Shown here piece by piece: positions 26,901 through 35,049 of a stretch of DNA of 64,000 nucleotides. The notes under the pieces are model-generated. The model worked only from the letters and a program-made list of their open reading frames with translations, was not told the DNA's origin and searched no databases. Numbering within the stretch: position 1 is the first letter of the stretch; each line of letters starts with the position of its first letter. Source of the stretch: Streptomyces sp. NWU339 (lineage in GTDB: Bacteria; Actinomycetota; Actinomycetes; Streptomycetales; Streptomycetaceae); contig NZ_QFRK01000003.1 in NCBI RefSeq assembly GCF_003143855.1, positions 98,734-162,733 of the forward strand, written 5' to 3'. A program made the translations under genes and the position numbers.

Positions 26901-27150
26901 CACCGGCGGCGCGGCCGTGCCCCGGGGCGTACCGGCCCAGCCGGAGCCGGCGCGCGGCCGGTCACGGTCGGCCTCCACGTCGGCCGCCTCCGGCAGGGGC
27001 GCGGCCCGGCGCGCCGAGACACCGCAGGACCCCGGCGTCGACCTGGACGACCTGGCGCGCCGCCTGCTCGACCCGATGGCCCGGCTCCTGCGCACCGAGC
27101 TGCGGCGCGGCCGGGAACGTACCGGCCGCCCCTACGACGGACGCCGCTGA
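23923..27150 (+). CDS. 1075-residue disordered Ala/Pro/Gly-rich CIS protein
   Basis: An ATG at 23923, 4 bp after the previous stop, opens a frame with no stop for 3.2 kb. The first 120 residues are moderately structured (VARAPIGVSDGLAFRDGLAA, then WQNPSFDAGLGH). The middle is low-complexity Ala/Pro/Gly/Thr with recurring short motifs: seven Q-R sites of VQR type (SVQRAAQ, AVQRTAT, VVQRQAE, DIQRAPV, QVQRATT, PVQRTAT, PAQRSVT) and four RRV-P-VRPA-like sites. The last 35 residues are a conserved-looking amphipathic helix (DLDDLARRLLDPMARLLRTE). No tape-measure gene is recognisable elsewhere in the locus, so it could be a scaffold, a length ruler or a cargo adaptor. Its long antisense frame is a composition artefact. 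Confidence 0.6.
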   Translation: MAWRDRLRRRAARPDTAGRAGRFGRTERSGAGADGPSGDGPDRSAPGGRGPSVSGSTGPFVPGDWDGGWRRTAPPELTVARAPIGVSDGLAFRDGLAAWQNPSFDAGLGHSLLPTAPAGLMRGVTGPATPRADRAGGGPLLLRAVRPEGADRAQGDVSDAGNPDSAGRPPTARTAPVARRTGPGTRSGASGSGSGTSGTTSARTTSSGTTPAGAGPSGSASSGSAPYAARPSRSGPRGTGAVGTGSGTRPVVARSGDDEATGAGRSGEAPPTRGITSADSPAVLSSTPSSVQRAAQPDAGPVVTPAGTGRRPAAAEIPLVRRVSVVPGADAGGGVARPASGGPAAKARSGAPEPGSGPASGSASRSQAGSGSRTPAGPAVQRTATGTAGTPAARGGRPAEEPRAARASAAETSRPAVPLRPVGPRLTAARRQAGPVRRVPAVRPAATPPPSKGAAPEARGPASSTSAPTVPGERSTAPAQRSVTRAGSRAPLGAPLSELPSTATPSAGSAPAPSSGPGAGPVLPVVQRQAEGAADGTPGPYDAGAKGTADGAPDGPAAPAGAPRRTSGRPGARARGGLGAPLAALPPSADLPGSAASGARASRPAPGQDIQRAPVRQDRRSGAAPVPPTAERTPAPPGTAPRTASLAPGGAGAGAPLLGAGDGRRRPADRSANGGTTSPGPADHANGPATPLVVPSPAAVSHRTAPESTADTAGPAGEARRPGTTSGPPGPGGLRPRDPGSPGPVVVARAVAADAAGVPTPGTAGRHPLSATRSATPHAPTATRALSLLALRPLSLNTRTGEGTAQPVGSGSAGRPVVAARWPGGAPAAVRSDAGTPTGTPARPTPGPSALPPATPQVQRATTALRGPQGPDVRGTGSPGSVRRVPVVRPAPGGARGASDADAPATALLTATAPPARPLPVTSPRTPPFTDRPPAAPAPTGVVPVVRPATGAPGPGPAAGSGSGRATSSGTGRAALPVQRTATDTTAAATGTGTGGAAVPRGVPAQPEPARGRSRSASTSAASGRGAARRAETPQDPGVDLDDLARRLLDPMARLLRTELRRGRERTGRPYDGRR

Positions 27151-27179
27151 GGGCGCGGCACGGAACGGATGACGGACGC

Positions 27180-27605
27180 ATGACCGACAGCATCTTCGCG
27201 ACGAGCGTGTTCTTCCGGCTCGCGATCGGCGGCAACGACCTGGGCGCCTTCCACACCTGTTCCGGCATGGGCGCCGAGGTCGAGATGGAGAGCTACCAGG
27301 AGGGCGGCAACAACGGCTTCACCTGGCACCTGCCCGGGCGCGTGACCTGGTCGAACATCACTCTCACCCGGCCTGTCACCGCTGACACGGCGAAGATCGG
27401 CCGCTGGCTCGACGAGACGCTGCGGCGGGTGGAGCCCAAGGAAGGCGAGATCGTGGCGCTGAAACCGAACCTGACCCCGATCATCAGCTGGCAGGTGTTC
27501 GGGATCGTCCCGGTGCGCTGGCAAGGGCCGTCCTTCGACCCCGCCGACTCGGCGGCCGCGGTGGAGACCCTGGAGATCGCCCATGAGGGACTGCGTCCCC
27601 TCTGA
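27180..27605 (+). CDS. CIS inner tube protein 2
   Basis: This encodes 141 residues from an ATG at 27180. The sequence SVFFRLAIGGNDLGAFHTCS, then GMGAEVEMESYQEGG, then WSNITLTRPVTADTAKIGRW, then a C-terminal AAAVETLEIAHEGL is the gp19/Pvc5-like tube family. This family's second copy normally sits at the junction of tube and spike. The order tube 2, LysM adaptor, spike is conserved across eCIS loci and supports that role. Spacing to the next gene is 58 bp, the largest in the operon apart from the one ahead of the PAAR gene. Confidence 0.9.
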   Translation: MTDSIFATSVFFRLAIGGNDLGAFHTCSGMGAEVEMESYQEGGNNGFTWHLPGRVTWSNITLTRPVTADTAKIGRWLDETLRRVEPKEGEIVALKPNLTPIISWQVFGIVPVRWQGPSFDPADSAAAVETLEIAHEGLRPL

Positions 27606-27663
27606 CTCACACTCATGAACCACTCTGCACAAGGTTGTTCCTCTTCGGAAAGGAAGTCCCGGC

Positions 27664-28386
27664 ATGTCCCCAGCGGTCCGCTCCAGCCGGGCCCGGGCCC
27701 AGCTGACCCTGAAGGAGCCCCCCGCTTCGGTCGGTGCGAAACCCGGCGGGACGGTCGCGCGGCTGGACCTCCAGTTCAACCCCTCCACCCTGGAGCTGCG
27801 CAAGACCACCGAGTGGCGGCGCTCCCCGTCCCGGATGGCGGGACAGTCGGCGCTGCCCGAGTTCGTCGGCAGCGGCCCGCGCACCCTGAGCCTCGAAGTG
27901 TTCCTGGACGCCACCGCCACCCACGACGACTCCGTGGAGCAGGCGGTGGAGAAGCTGATGAAGGCGTGTGTGCCGACCCCGGCCAGCCTGGGCCGCAAGA
28001 AGCCGGCCAGCCCGTGGGTGCGGTTCGAGTGGGGCACCGCGCGGACCACCTCGTTCGACGGGGTGCTCTCCAGCCTGTCGGTGACGTACACGCTGTTCGA
28101 CGTGGACGGCAAGCCGCTGCGGGCCACCTGCGGGCTGTCGATCGAGGAAGCGAGTGTCGACCCGCCGGGCCAGAACCCGACGTCCGGCGCGCGCACCGCC
28201 CGCCGTACGCACACCGTGGTGGCGGGCGACAGTCTGGCCCTGCTGGCCTGGCGGGAGTACGGCGACCCGACGGCCTGGCGGGTCATCGCGGAGGCGAACG
28301 GCATCGACGACCCGATGGCGCTCGTACCCGGCACCGAACTGGTGGTGCCCGGGCTGCGCGACGCCGGCGCCGAGGAGGAGCGGTGA
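27664..28386 (+). CDS. CIS LysM baseplate hub protein (Pvc7-like)
   Basis: This encodes 240 residues from an ATG at 27664. The N-terminal 170 residues contain the eCIS signature LDLQFNPSTLELRKTTEWRR, then LPEFVGSGPRTLSLEVFLDA. The C-terminal 50 residues are a LysM domain (RTHTVVAGDSLALLAWREYG, then VIAEANGIDDP). In PVC and AFP particles this protein clamps the spike to the first tube ring, and its LysM acts as a structural module rather than a peptidoglycan binder. The stop overlaps the spike gene start. Confidence 0.9.
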   Translation: MSPAVRSSRARAQLTLKEPPASVGAKPGGTVARLDLQFNPSTLELRKTTEWRRSPSRMAGQSALPEFVGSGPRTLSLEVFLDATATHDDSVEQAVEKLMKACVPTPASLGRKKPASPWVRFEWGTARTTSFDGVLSSLSVTYTLFDVDGKPLRATCGLSIEEASVDPPGQNPTSGARTARRTHTVVAGDSLALLAWREYGDPTAWRVIAEANGIDDPMALVPGTELVVPGLRDAGAEEER

Positions 28387-30206
28387 GCACGACCGAGGCA
28401 CAGGGGGGCCGGTCGTTCGCGGCGGACCCCGTCGTGGAGACGCCCGACGAACTCCCGCCGGTCTGGGCCGCCCAGCTGGTGAGCTGCGTGGTGGACGAGA
28501 ACGTGGGCCTGCCGGACGCGGCGGTGCTCACCTTCCGCGACCCCGATCACGAGTTCCTCCAGGCGACCGGCATCACCATCGGCACCCCGTTCAAGGTGTC
28601 GGTGGTGACCGTGTCCGGGCAGGCGCGGGAGCGGCTGTTCACCGGCGAGGTGACGGCCCTGGAAGTGGACCGGGACCGCACCGGCTCGTTCACGGTGGTG
28701 CGCGCCTACTCCAAGGCGCACCGCCTCCAGCGCGGCCGGAAGGTGGTGGCGTACCGGAACATGACGGCGGCGGCCATCGTCCGCAAGGTGGCCGCCGGGG
28801 CCGGGCTGGCCTGCGGCACCGTGCAGGCCGCGCCGGTCACCTACGAGCAGCTGTCCCAGGCGAACGTGTCCGACTGGGACTTCCTGCAGTTCCTGGCGGC
28901 CGAGAGCGGCGCGCAGGTGCGCGTCGACGACAAGGGGCTGCTCCAGTTCACCAGGCCGCGGAAGGCGTCCGGCGCGCCCGCGCCGTCGACTTCGGCCACC
29001 CGGAACCCGATGGTGCTGGAGTACGGGCGGAACCTGCTGGCGCTGCGGGCCTCGCTGTCGACCGCGGACGGCGCGTCGTCGGTGGAGGTGCGCGGCTGGG
29101 ACGTCACCACGAAGCGGCCGCTGGTGGCCCGGCAGCCCTCGGTGGAGAGCGAGACGGTGGTGCCGGGCCTGAGCCCGGCGTTCGCCGCCCGGTTCGGCAC
29201 GTCCTCGAAGCTGACCGTCACCGACACCCCGTACCGTACCCAGGCCGAGACGACGGCGGTCGCGGACGCGACGGCCGCTCAGGTCAGCGCGGGCTTCGGG
29301 GAGCTGGAGGCGGTGGCCGAGGGCAACCCCCGGCTGCGGGCGGGCAAGCCCGTGGCGCTCGGCAACGTCGGGCAGGCGTTCTCCGGCAAGTACACGGCCA
29401 CGGCGGTGCAGCACGTCCTCGAGCCGCAGGGCGGGTACCGGACGACGGTGTGGGTGAGCGCCAGCCCGGACCGCTCCCTGACCGGTCTGGTGACCGGCGC
29501 CAACGCGCCGTCCCGGGGCCCGCGCATGCCGGGTCTGGCGATCGGCGTCGTGACGGACGTGCGCGAGCCGGGCGGCGCCCAGCGTGGTGCGGTGCGGCTG
29601 AAGTTCCCCTGGCTGGACGACACGTACGTCACCGACTGGGTGCGCACCGTGCAGTGGGGCGGCCAGGGCGGCGGAGGCGTGGTGAGCCCGGAGGTCAACG
29701 ACGAGGTCCTGGTCGGGTTCGAACAGGGCCTGCTGGACAGCCCGTACGTCATCGGAGGGCTCTACAACGGCGTGGACGAGCCGTCACCCCACGACGTCCC
29801 ACTGGTCGACGGCACCAGCGGGAAGGTCAACCGCCGCTCGGTGGTGTCGCGTTCGGGGCACCGGGTGGAACTCCTGGACGCGAGGGCGCCGGGCCCGTCC
29901 GGACTGCGGCTCCTGACCGGTGACGAACGCCTCGAAGTACGCCTCGACGACCGGCGGGACCGGATCGAGCTGACGGTGTACGCCGGGCGGGGCCGCCCCC
30001 TCACCTCCGTCCTGCTCGACGAGGACGGCATCACGCTGGACGCGGGGGAGGGCAACGTGCGGGTGAAGGGCCGGCAGGTGGACATCGACGGCACGGCCGG
30101 GGTGAACATCGACGGCCGTTCGGTGAACGTCACCGGCCAGTCGGACGTCACCGTCGACGGCGGCCTGCTGGGCGTCCTCAAGGCCCGGCTCATCCGGATC
30201 AACTGA
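28383..30206 (+). CDS. CIS spike protein (VgrG/Pvc8-like)
   Basis: This encodes 607 residues from a GTG at 28383 overlapping the previous stop. Residues 1-370 correspond to the gp27-like hub. From about 384 comes the gp5 OB-fold (GLAIGVVTDVREPGGAQRGA, then VRLKFPWLDDTYVTDWVRTV), and then a triple-stranded beta-helix with many short repeats (VKGRQVDIDGTAGVNIDG). This trimer forms the membrane-piercing spike under the tube. No extra enzymatic domain follows the spike, so it is not an evolved VgrG. Confidence 0.93.
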   Translation: MSTTEAQGGRSFAADPVVETPDELPPVWAAQLVSCVVDENVGLPDAAVLTFRDPDHEFLQATGITIGTPFKVSVVTVSGQARERLFTGEVTALEVDRDRTGSFTVVRAYSKAHRLQRGRKVVAYRNMTAAAIVRKVAAGAGLACGTVQAAPVTYEQLSQANVSDWDFLQFLAAESGAQVRVDDKGLLQFTRPRKASGAPAPSTSATRNPMVLEYGRNLLALRASLSTADGASSVEVRGWDVTTKRPLVARQPSVESETVVPGLSPAFAARFGTSSKLTVTDTPYRTQAETTAVADATAAQVSAGFGELEAVAEGNPRLRAGKPVALGNVGQAFSGKYTATAVQHVLEPQGGYRTTVWVSASPDRSLTGLVTGANAPSRGPRMPGLAIGVVTDVREPGGAQRGAVRLKFPWLDDTYVTDWVRTVQWGGQGGGGVVSPEVNDEVLVGFEQGLLDSPYVIGGLYNGVDEPSPHDVPLVDGTSGKVNRRSVVSRSGHRVELLDARAPGPSGLRLLTGDERLEVRLDDRRDRIELTVYAGRGRPLTSVLLDEDGITLDAGEGNVRVKGRQVDIDGTAGVNIDGRSVNVTGQSDVTVDGGLLGVLKARLIRIN

Positions 30207-30294
30207 CGCCCGGCCCGTGCCCACCCCGTCTCCCCCTCCCCGACCACCCCGTCCCCACCGGCCCTGTCCGACGACCTTCCACAAGGAGCACCGC

Positions 30295-30612
30295 ATGCCG
30301 GCCGCAGCCCGTACCGGTGACCCCACCGACCACGGCGGTGTGATCGCCACTCCGCCTTCCGGCGCCGCCGCGGCGGTGGCCCGCGTGCTGATCGGCGGAC
30401 GCCCCGCCGCCGTCGTGGGCAGTCTGCACACCTGCCCGATGCCACCGCACGCGGCCTTGGGACCGGCCAACGTGATCGCACCCGATCCGGCCGCGCTCGT
30501 TGCGGGCCCCGTCCTCATCGGCGGACTGCCGGCCGCGCGGGCACGCGACCGCACCGTGTGCGGCGCGACGATCCTGACCGGCTTCCCCGACGTCCTGATC
30601 GGCGGTGTGTGA
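30295..30612 (+). CDS. PAAR-type spike tip protein
   Basis: This encodes 105 residues from an ATG at 30295 with AAGGAG upstream. The sequence TGDPTDHGGVIATPPSG, then VLIGGRPAAVVGSLHTCPM, then PVLIGGLPAARARDRTVCG has the paired conserved D-x-x-x-H-G-G and C/H residues of PAAR proteins. These fold into a zinc-sharpened cone on the spike. It follows the spike gene after 88 bp and overlaps the gp25 gene by one base (TGATG). Confidence 0.9.
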   Translation: MPAAARTGDPTDHGGVIATPPSGAAAAVARVLIGGRPAAVVGSLHTCPMPPHAALGPANVIAPDPAALVAGPVLIGGLPAARARDRTVCGATILTGFPDVLIGGV

Positions 30613-31034
30613 TGAGCGAGCGCTTCATCGGGCGGGGCTGGGCGTTCCCGCTGCGGGTCGGGCCGACCGGAGGGATCGCCATGGTCGAGCGGGAACGGGA
30701 GATCGAGGAGGCGATCCGCCTGGTGCTGGGCACCGCGCCCGGCGAACGCCCCATGCGCCCCGAGTTCGGCTGCGGCATCCACGACTACGTCTTCGCCCCC
30801 GGTGACGGCGCCACCGCCGGACGCGTCGCGCAGCAGGTGCGCGAGGCCCTCGAGCGGTGGGAGCCGCGCATCGCGGTGGACGACGTGGTGGTCGCCTTCG
30901 ACGCCGTCGAGACGGGCACCCTCTACCTCGACGTGCACTACACCATGCGTTCCACCAACGACCGGCGCAACCTGGTCTTTCCCTTCTACACGATCCCCTC
31001 CGAGGAGGGGCTCGAGGAACGGGGCGCCGACTGA
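30612..31034 (+). CDS. Baseplate wedge protein, GPW/gp25 family
   Basis: This encodes 140 residues from an ATG at 30612. The family hallmarks are present: FIGRGWAFPLRVGPTGGIAM, then IRLVLGTAPGERPMRPEFGC, then GIHDYVFAP. In contractile machines gp25 links the baseplate to the first sheath ring and starts sheath polymerisation. Its last base is shared with the ATG of the baseplate J gene. Confidence 0.93.
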   Translation: MSERFIGRGWAFPLRVGPTGGIAMVEREREIEEAIRLVLGTAPGERPMRPEFGCGIHDYVFAPGDGATAGRVAQQVREALERWEPRIAVDDVVVAFDAVETGTLYLDVHYTMRSTNDRRNLVFPFYTIPSEEGLEERGAD

Positions 31035-32992
31035 TGGCCCTGCCTTCCCCCAATCTGGACGACCGGCGGTTCCAGCAGCTCGTCGACGAGGCGAAGCGGT
31101 ACGTGCAGCAGCGAGCCCCGGAGTGGACCGACCACAACGTCTCCGACCCGGGGGTCACCCTGATCGAGACGTTCGCCTACCTCGTGGACCAGTTGCTGTA
31201 CCGGCTGAACCGGGTCCCGGACAAGAACTACACCGCGTTCCTCGGCCTGTTGGGCATCCGCCTGTTCCCGCCGGGAGCGGCCGTGGCCGAGGTCGACTTC
31301 TGGCTGTCGGCGCCGCAGCCCGACACGGTGGCCCTGCCCGCGGGCACCGAGGTGACCACCGCGCGAGGTGAGACCGAGGAGGCCGTGGTGTTCACGACCA
31401 CGGACGAACTGCGCATCGTGCCCAGCGAGTTGACACGTCTGGTGACCGCCCCCCGGACCGGTGAGCAGACCGACCGGACCGGGACGCTCGCCGAGGGCCG
31501 CGGCGTACCGTGCTTCCAGGCGGTGCCGGAGCCGGGCGACGCGCTGCTGTTCGGCCTGCCGACGGCGGTGCCGCGCTGCGTGGTGGCCGTGCGCCTGGAC
31601 AGCCGGGTGGAGGGCGTCGGGGTGGACCCGCGCCAGCCCCCGCTGGTGTGGGAGGCGTGGGACGGCGGCGGCTGGCAGGTGTGCGAGACCGGCCCGGACA
31701 CCACCGGCGGGCTGAACCGGCCCGGTGAGGTCGTCGTGTACGTACCGGCCGGGCACACCGCGTCGGTGATCGGCGGGACCCGGGCGGGCTGGCTGCGCTG
31801 CCGCGTCACCGAGGCGGAGCCGGGCCAGCCGTTCTACTCGGAGTCCCCGACGGTGCGCGAGGCGTCGGTGTTCACCGTGGGCGGCACCATGTCCGTCGAG
31901 CACGCCGAGACCGTGACCGACGTGCCGCTCGGCACCTCGGAGGGGGTCGCCGGGCAGACGTTCCGGTTCGACCGCCCACCGGTCCTGCTCGACGGTGAGC
32001 CTCCCGTGGTGGAGGTGTCCTCGGCCGAGGGGTGGCACCGTTGGGAGGTGGTGGAGCACTTCGGCCGCTCCGGGCCCGCCGACCGGCACGTCCGCGTGGA
32101 CGCCACCACCGGCGAGTTCGCCTTCCCCCCGGTGCTGCGCGAGGCGGACGGCACGCTGCGGCAGTGCGGCGCCGTGCCGCCCAAGGGCGCCCAGGTGCGG
32201 GTGGCCCGCTGCCGCACCGGCGGCGGCCCCGCGGGCAACGTCGCCCGCGGCGCGATCTCCGTGCTGCGCAGCTCCGTTCCGTACGTGGCGCGCGTCACCA
32301 ACCGGGAGGCGGCGCGCGGCGGCGTCGCCGGTGAGACCGTCGCCAACGCCAAGCTCCGGGCGCCGGAAGCGCTGCGGATGCAGGAGCGCGCGGTGACGGC
32401 CGAGGACTACGAGATCATCAGCCGTCAGGCGGCGCCCTCGGTGCGCCGCGTCCGCTGTCTGCCCGCGGCGGACGACGCGGGCGCGGTGCGGGTCCTGGTG
32501 GTGCCGGACGCGGTGGCCGACGAGGGCGACCGGCTCCGCTTCGAGCAGCTGATCCCCTCGGACCAGGTGCTCGCAGCGATCACCGAGAGCCTCGACGAGC
32601 GACGCCTGATCGGCACCCGCCTCGTGGTGGAACCGCCGGTCTACCAGGGCGTCACCGTGGTGGCCCGGCTCGCCGCGGCGCCGGGCGACACCGACCGGGT
32701 GCGGGACGCGGCGCTCGCCGCGTTGTTCCGGCACCTCAACCCGCTGCACGGCGGTCCGGACGGCACCGGGTGGCCGTTCGGGCGGCCGGTGCAGTACGGC
32801 GAGGTGTTCGGCGTACTGCAACGCGCCACCGGCAACGCGCTGGTGGAGGACATCCGGTTGTTCCCCGCCGACCCGATCACCGGGCGGCGCGGTGCGCCGA
32901 CCGACCGCATCGACGTGGCCGCGGGCGCCCTGGTCTTCTCCCACCAGCACCAGGTGGTCGTCACGGCCGTCGCGCCGGAGGCACGGGGATGA
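31034..32992 (+). CDS. Baseplate J-like protein (gp6/Pvc11-like)
   Basis: This encodes 652 residues from an ATG at 31034. It begins SPNLDDRRFQQLVDEAKRYV, then WTDHNVSDPGVTLIETFAYL, the standard opening of putative baseplate assembly proteins of eCIS. The middle has KLRAPEALRMQERAVTAEDY, the J-domain signature. It forms the wedge ring around the hub. Its start and stop overlap its neighbours, indicating translational coupling. Confidence 0.93.
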   Translation: MALPSPNLDDRRFQQLVDEAKRYVQQRAPEWTDHNVSDPGVTLIETFAYLVDQLLYRLNRVPDKNYTAFLGLLGIRLFPPGAAVAEVDFWLSAPQPDTVALPAGTEVTTARGETEEAVVFTTTDELRIVPSELTRLVTAPRTGEQTDRTGTLAEGRGVPCFQAVPEPGDALLFGLPTAVPRCVVAVRLDSRVEGVGVDPRQPPLVWEAWDGGGWQVCETGPDTTGGLNRPGEVVVYVPAGHTASVIGGTRAGWLRCRVTEAEPGQPFYSESPTVREASVFTVGGTMSVEHAETVTDVPLGTSEGVAGQTFRFDRPPVLLDGEPPVVEVSSAEGWHRWEVVEHFGRSGPADRHVRVDATTGEFAFPPVLREADGTLRQCGAVPPKGAQVRVARCRTGGGPAGNVARGAISVLRSSVPYVARVTNREAARGGVAGETVANAKLRAPEALRMQERAVTAEDYEIISRQAAPSVRRVRCLPAADDAGAVRVLVVPDAVADEGDRLRFEQLIPSDQVLAAITESLDERRLIGTRLVVEPPVYQGVTVVARLAAAPGDTDRVRDAALAALFRHLNPLHGGPDGTGWPFGRPVQYGEVFGVLQRATGNALVEDIRLFPADPITGRRGAPTDRIDVAAGALVFSHQHQVVVTAVAPEARG

Positions 32993-33552
32993 GCCGCGCC
33001 GCCGTACCCGGACTGCCGAGCAGGTACCCGATCGGCGGGCAACTGCCCGCCCTGTACGCCGACGACGACTTCGCGCAGCGGTTCACCGCCGGCCTCGACA
33101 CCGTCCTCGCCCCGGTGTTCGCGACCCTCGACAACCTGCCCGCCTACCTCGACCCCCGGGTGGCGCCGGCCGACTTCCTGACCTGGCTGGCGTCCTGGGT
33201 GGGCGCCGCCGACGATCCGCGGTGGCCCGTGGAGCTGCGTCGCGAGGCGGTCGCCCGCGCGGTGGAGCTGCACCGGTGGCGCGGCACCAGGCGCGGCCTG
33301 GTCGAGGCTCTGCGGCTGGCCCTCGGCATGCATGCCGAGGTGACCGGGGACGGCGGTGCGACGTGGTCGAACACCGCCGGTGCCGACCTTCCGCCGAAGC
33401 CCCCCGCCGAGACCCTGGTCCGGGTGTGGCCGACCGGCGGGAGGCGGGTGGACCCGGACAGGGTCCACGAGATCGTCCGGGCCATGTGCCCGGTGCACAC
33501 CGTCTGCCGGGTGGAGGTCCTGCCCGGCCCGCCCGCCGACGAAGGGAGGTGA
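32989..33552 (+). CDS. CIS baseplate protein, P2 gpI/Pvc12-like
   Basis: This encodes 187 residues from an ATG at 32989 (ATGA overlap). The sequence LPALYADDDFAQRFTAGLDT, then DPRVAPADFLTWLASWVGA, then ELHRWRGTRRGLVEALRLAL is typical of the tail protein I (TIGR02242-like) family. The family completes the baseplate wedge and normally holds the tail fibre. No fibre gene follows here, only a membrane protein, which suggests the fibre function was lost or replaced. Confidence 0.88.
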   Translation: MSRAAVPGLPSRYPIGGQLPALYADDDFAQRFTAGLDTVLAPVFATLDNLPAYLDPRVAPADFLTWLASWVGAADDPRWPVELRREAVARAVELHRWRGTRRGLVEALRLALGMHAEVTGDGGATWSNTAGADLPPKPPAETLVRVWPTGGRRVDPDRVHEIVRAMCPVHTVCRVEVLPGPPADEGR

Positions 33553-33556
33553 CGTC

Positions 33557-34924
33557 ATGCGCGCGTGTCCCGCGTGCGGGGCGTCCAACAGCCTGGGGGA
33601 CGACTTCTGTGCCAACTGCGGTGCGTACCTGGCCTGGTCGGACACCCCGCCGACCCCGGGCGCGGGCACGGGCCCGGAGCCCACGGCCCCACCGGACCCC
33701 GCCCCGGCATCCGTGCCGCCCCCGGCATCCGCACCGCCCTCGGCGGACGAGCCCGCACCCACCGCGGGCCCCCACCCCGGCGGCACCCCAGGCCCCGGGA
33801 CCGATCCCGGCCAGGAGGGGGCCACGGGCCCTTCACCCCGGACCGGACCGGACTGCGTCCGCACCGAGCCACCCACCCCCGCACACCGCTCGACCACCGG
33901 CACCGGGGGACCCACCGGCACCGGAGAACCTTCCCGCACAGACGGGGCTCCCCCCACAGCCGCGGCTTCCCCCACCACGACGCCAGGACCTCCCACGTCC
34001 CGGCCCGCCGCACCCGGCACGGGCGCACAGGCCCCGTCCACCCCGGCCGCACCGCCGCACCCCGCCACCCCGCGTGCTCCGGCCCCCCGGAACATTCCGG
34101 GCCCCCGGTCCCCGGCCACCCCCGCCCCCGGGACACCGGCGCCGGACCCCGTCCTGCCCGTACGCCCCGCGAAGCCGGTGACCCCGCGCCCCGTCGTACG
34201 CCCCGTGGCGGTGCCGGACGAGAAGGCGGGGACGCCCTGCCCCGCCTGCGGCACGCCCAACCCGCCGGACCGCCGCTTCTGCCGGCGCTGCGCGACCTCG
34301 CTGAAGCCCACCGCGGAGCCCGCACCGCTGCCGTGGTGGCGGACCGTGTGGCCGTTGCGCCGCCGGGTGCGGGCCGGCTCGGGCCGGGCGGCGCGGCTCC
34401 TGGTGATCCTGGCCGTGGCGGTGGCCCTGTGCGCGGGCGGTCTCCTGCTGCTGCCGACCGGACGCGCCCTGTACGAGGACACCCGGGACAAACTGGGCAC
34501 GCCCAAGCCCGTGACCCCGGTGGACATCGAGGCGAGCGCCGAGGTGCCCCGGCACCCGGCGACGAACACGACGGACGGGCTGAGCAACCGCTACTGGGGC
34601 GCGCCCGCGCCGGGCGCCTGGGTGACCTACACCTTCCGCGAGCCGTTCCGGCTGGTCGACCTGACCATCACCAACGGCGCGTCCGCGTCACCGGAGGACT
34701 ACGCCCGCCAGGCACGGGCGCTCCGACTGGACCTGGAGGTGACGGCGCGGGACGGCACGAAGCACCACGAGGAGCTCGCCCTCAGCGACAAGCCGGGCCC
34801 CCAGACGATCCCCACGGGAATCAGCGACGTGACGACGGTACGCCTGGTCCTGCGCTCGGCCGCCGGCCTCGCCGCGGGCCGTCACCTGGCCCTGGCGGAG
34901 GTGGAGTTCTTCCAGCGAGGCTGA
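33557..34924 (+). CDS. Zinc-ribbon membrane protein with C-terminal discoidin-like domain
   Basis: This encodes 455 residues from an ATG at 33557 with GGGAGG upstream. Residues 4-21 form one zinc ribbon (CPACGASNSLGDDFCANCG) and about 227-245 a second (CPACGTPNPPDRRFCRRC). The 200 residues between them are Pro/Thr/Ala-rich and disordered. A transmembrane helix lies at about 278-300 (LVILAVAVALCAGGLLLLP). The outer C-terminal domain (AWVTYTFREPFRLVDLTITN, then LALAEVEFFQRG) resembles the F5/8C or discoidin-like glycan-binding fold. Closing the CIS operon, it could tie the cytoplasmic baseplate to the membrane and wall. Confidence 0.65.
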   Translation: MRACPACGASNSLGDDFCANCGAYLAWSDTPPTPGAGTGPEPTAPPDPAPASVPPPASAPPSADEPAPTAGPHPGGTPGPGTDPGQEGATGPSPRTGPDCVRTEPPTPAHRSTTGTGGPTGTGEPSRTDGAPPTAAASPTTTPGPPTSRPAAPGTGAQAPSTPAAPPHPATPRAPAPRNIPGPRSPATPAPGTPAPDPVLPVRPAKPVTPRPVVRPVAVPDEKAGTPCPACGTPNPPDRRFCRRCATSLKPTAEPAPLPWWRTVWPLRRRVRAGSGRAARLLVILAVAVALCAGGLLLLPTGRALYEDTRDKLGTPKPVTPVDIEASAEVPRHPATNTTDGLSNRYWGAPAPGAWVTYTFREPFRLVDLTITNGASASPEDYARQARALRLDLEVTARDGTKHHEELALSDKPGPQTIPTGISDVTTVRLVLRSAAGLAAGRHLALAEVEFFQRG

Positions 34925-35049
34925 CCCGGCGCCCTGAGTCCCGGCACCTTCAGGAGCCGGTCACTCGACGACTTCCATGACGGGCCCGTGCCGGGCAGCC
35001 TTCGCGGAACGCATTCGGCACGCGTCAGCCGACCACCACACACAGCAGA

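Noticed and set aside
23655..27095. A 1146-residue minus-strand frame
   Set aside because: It is the antisense of the disordered CIS protein; both strands stay open because of extreme GC bias. The plus strand has the operon context, start and helical C-terminus.
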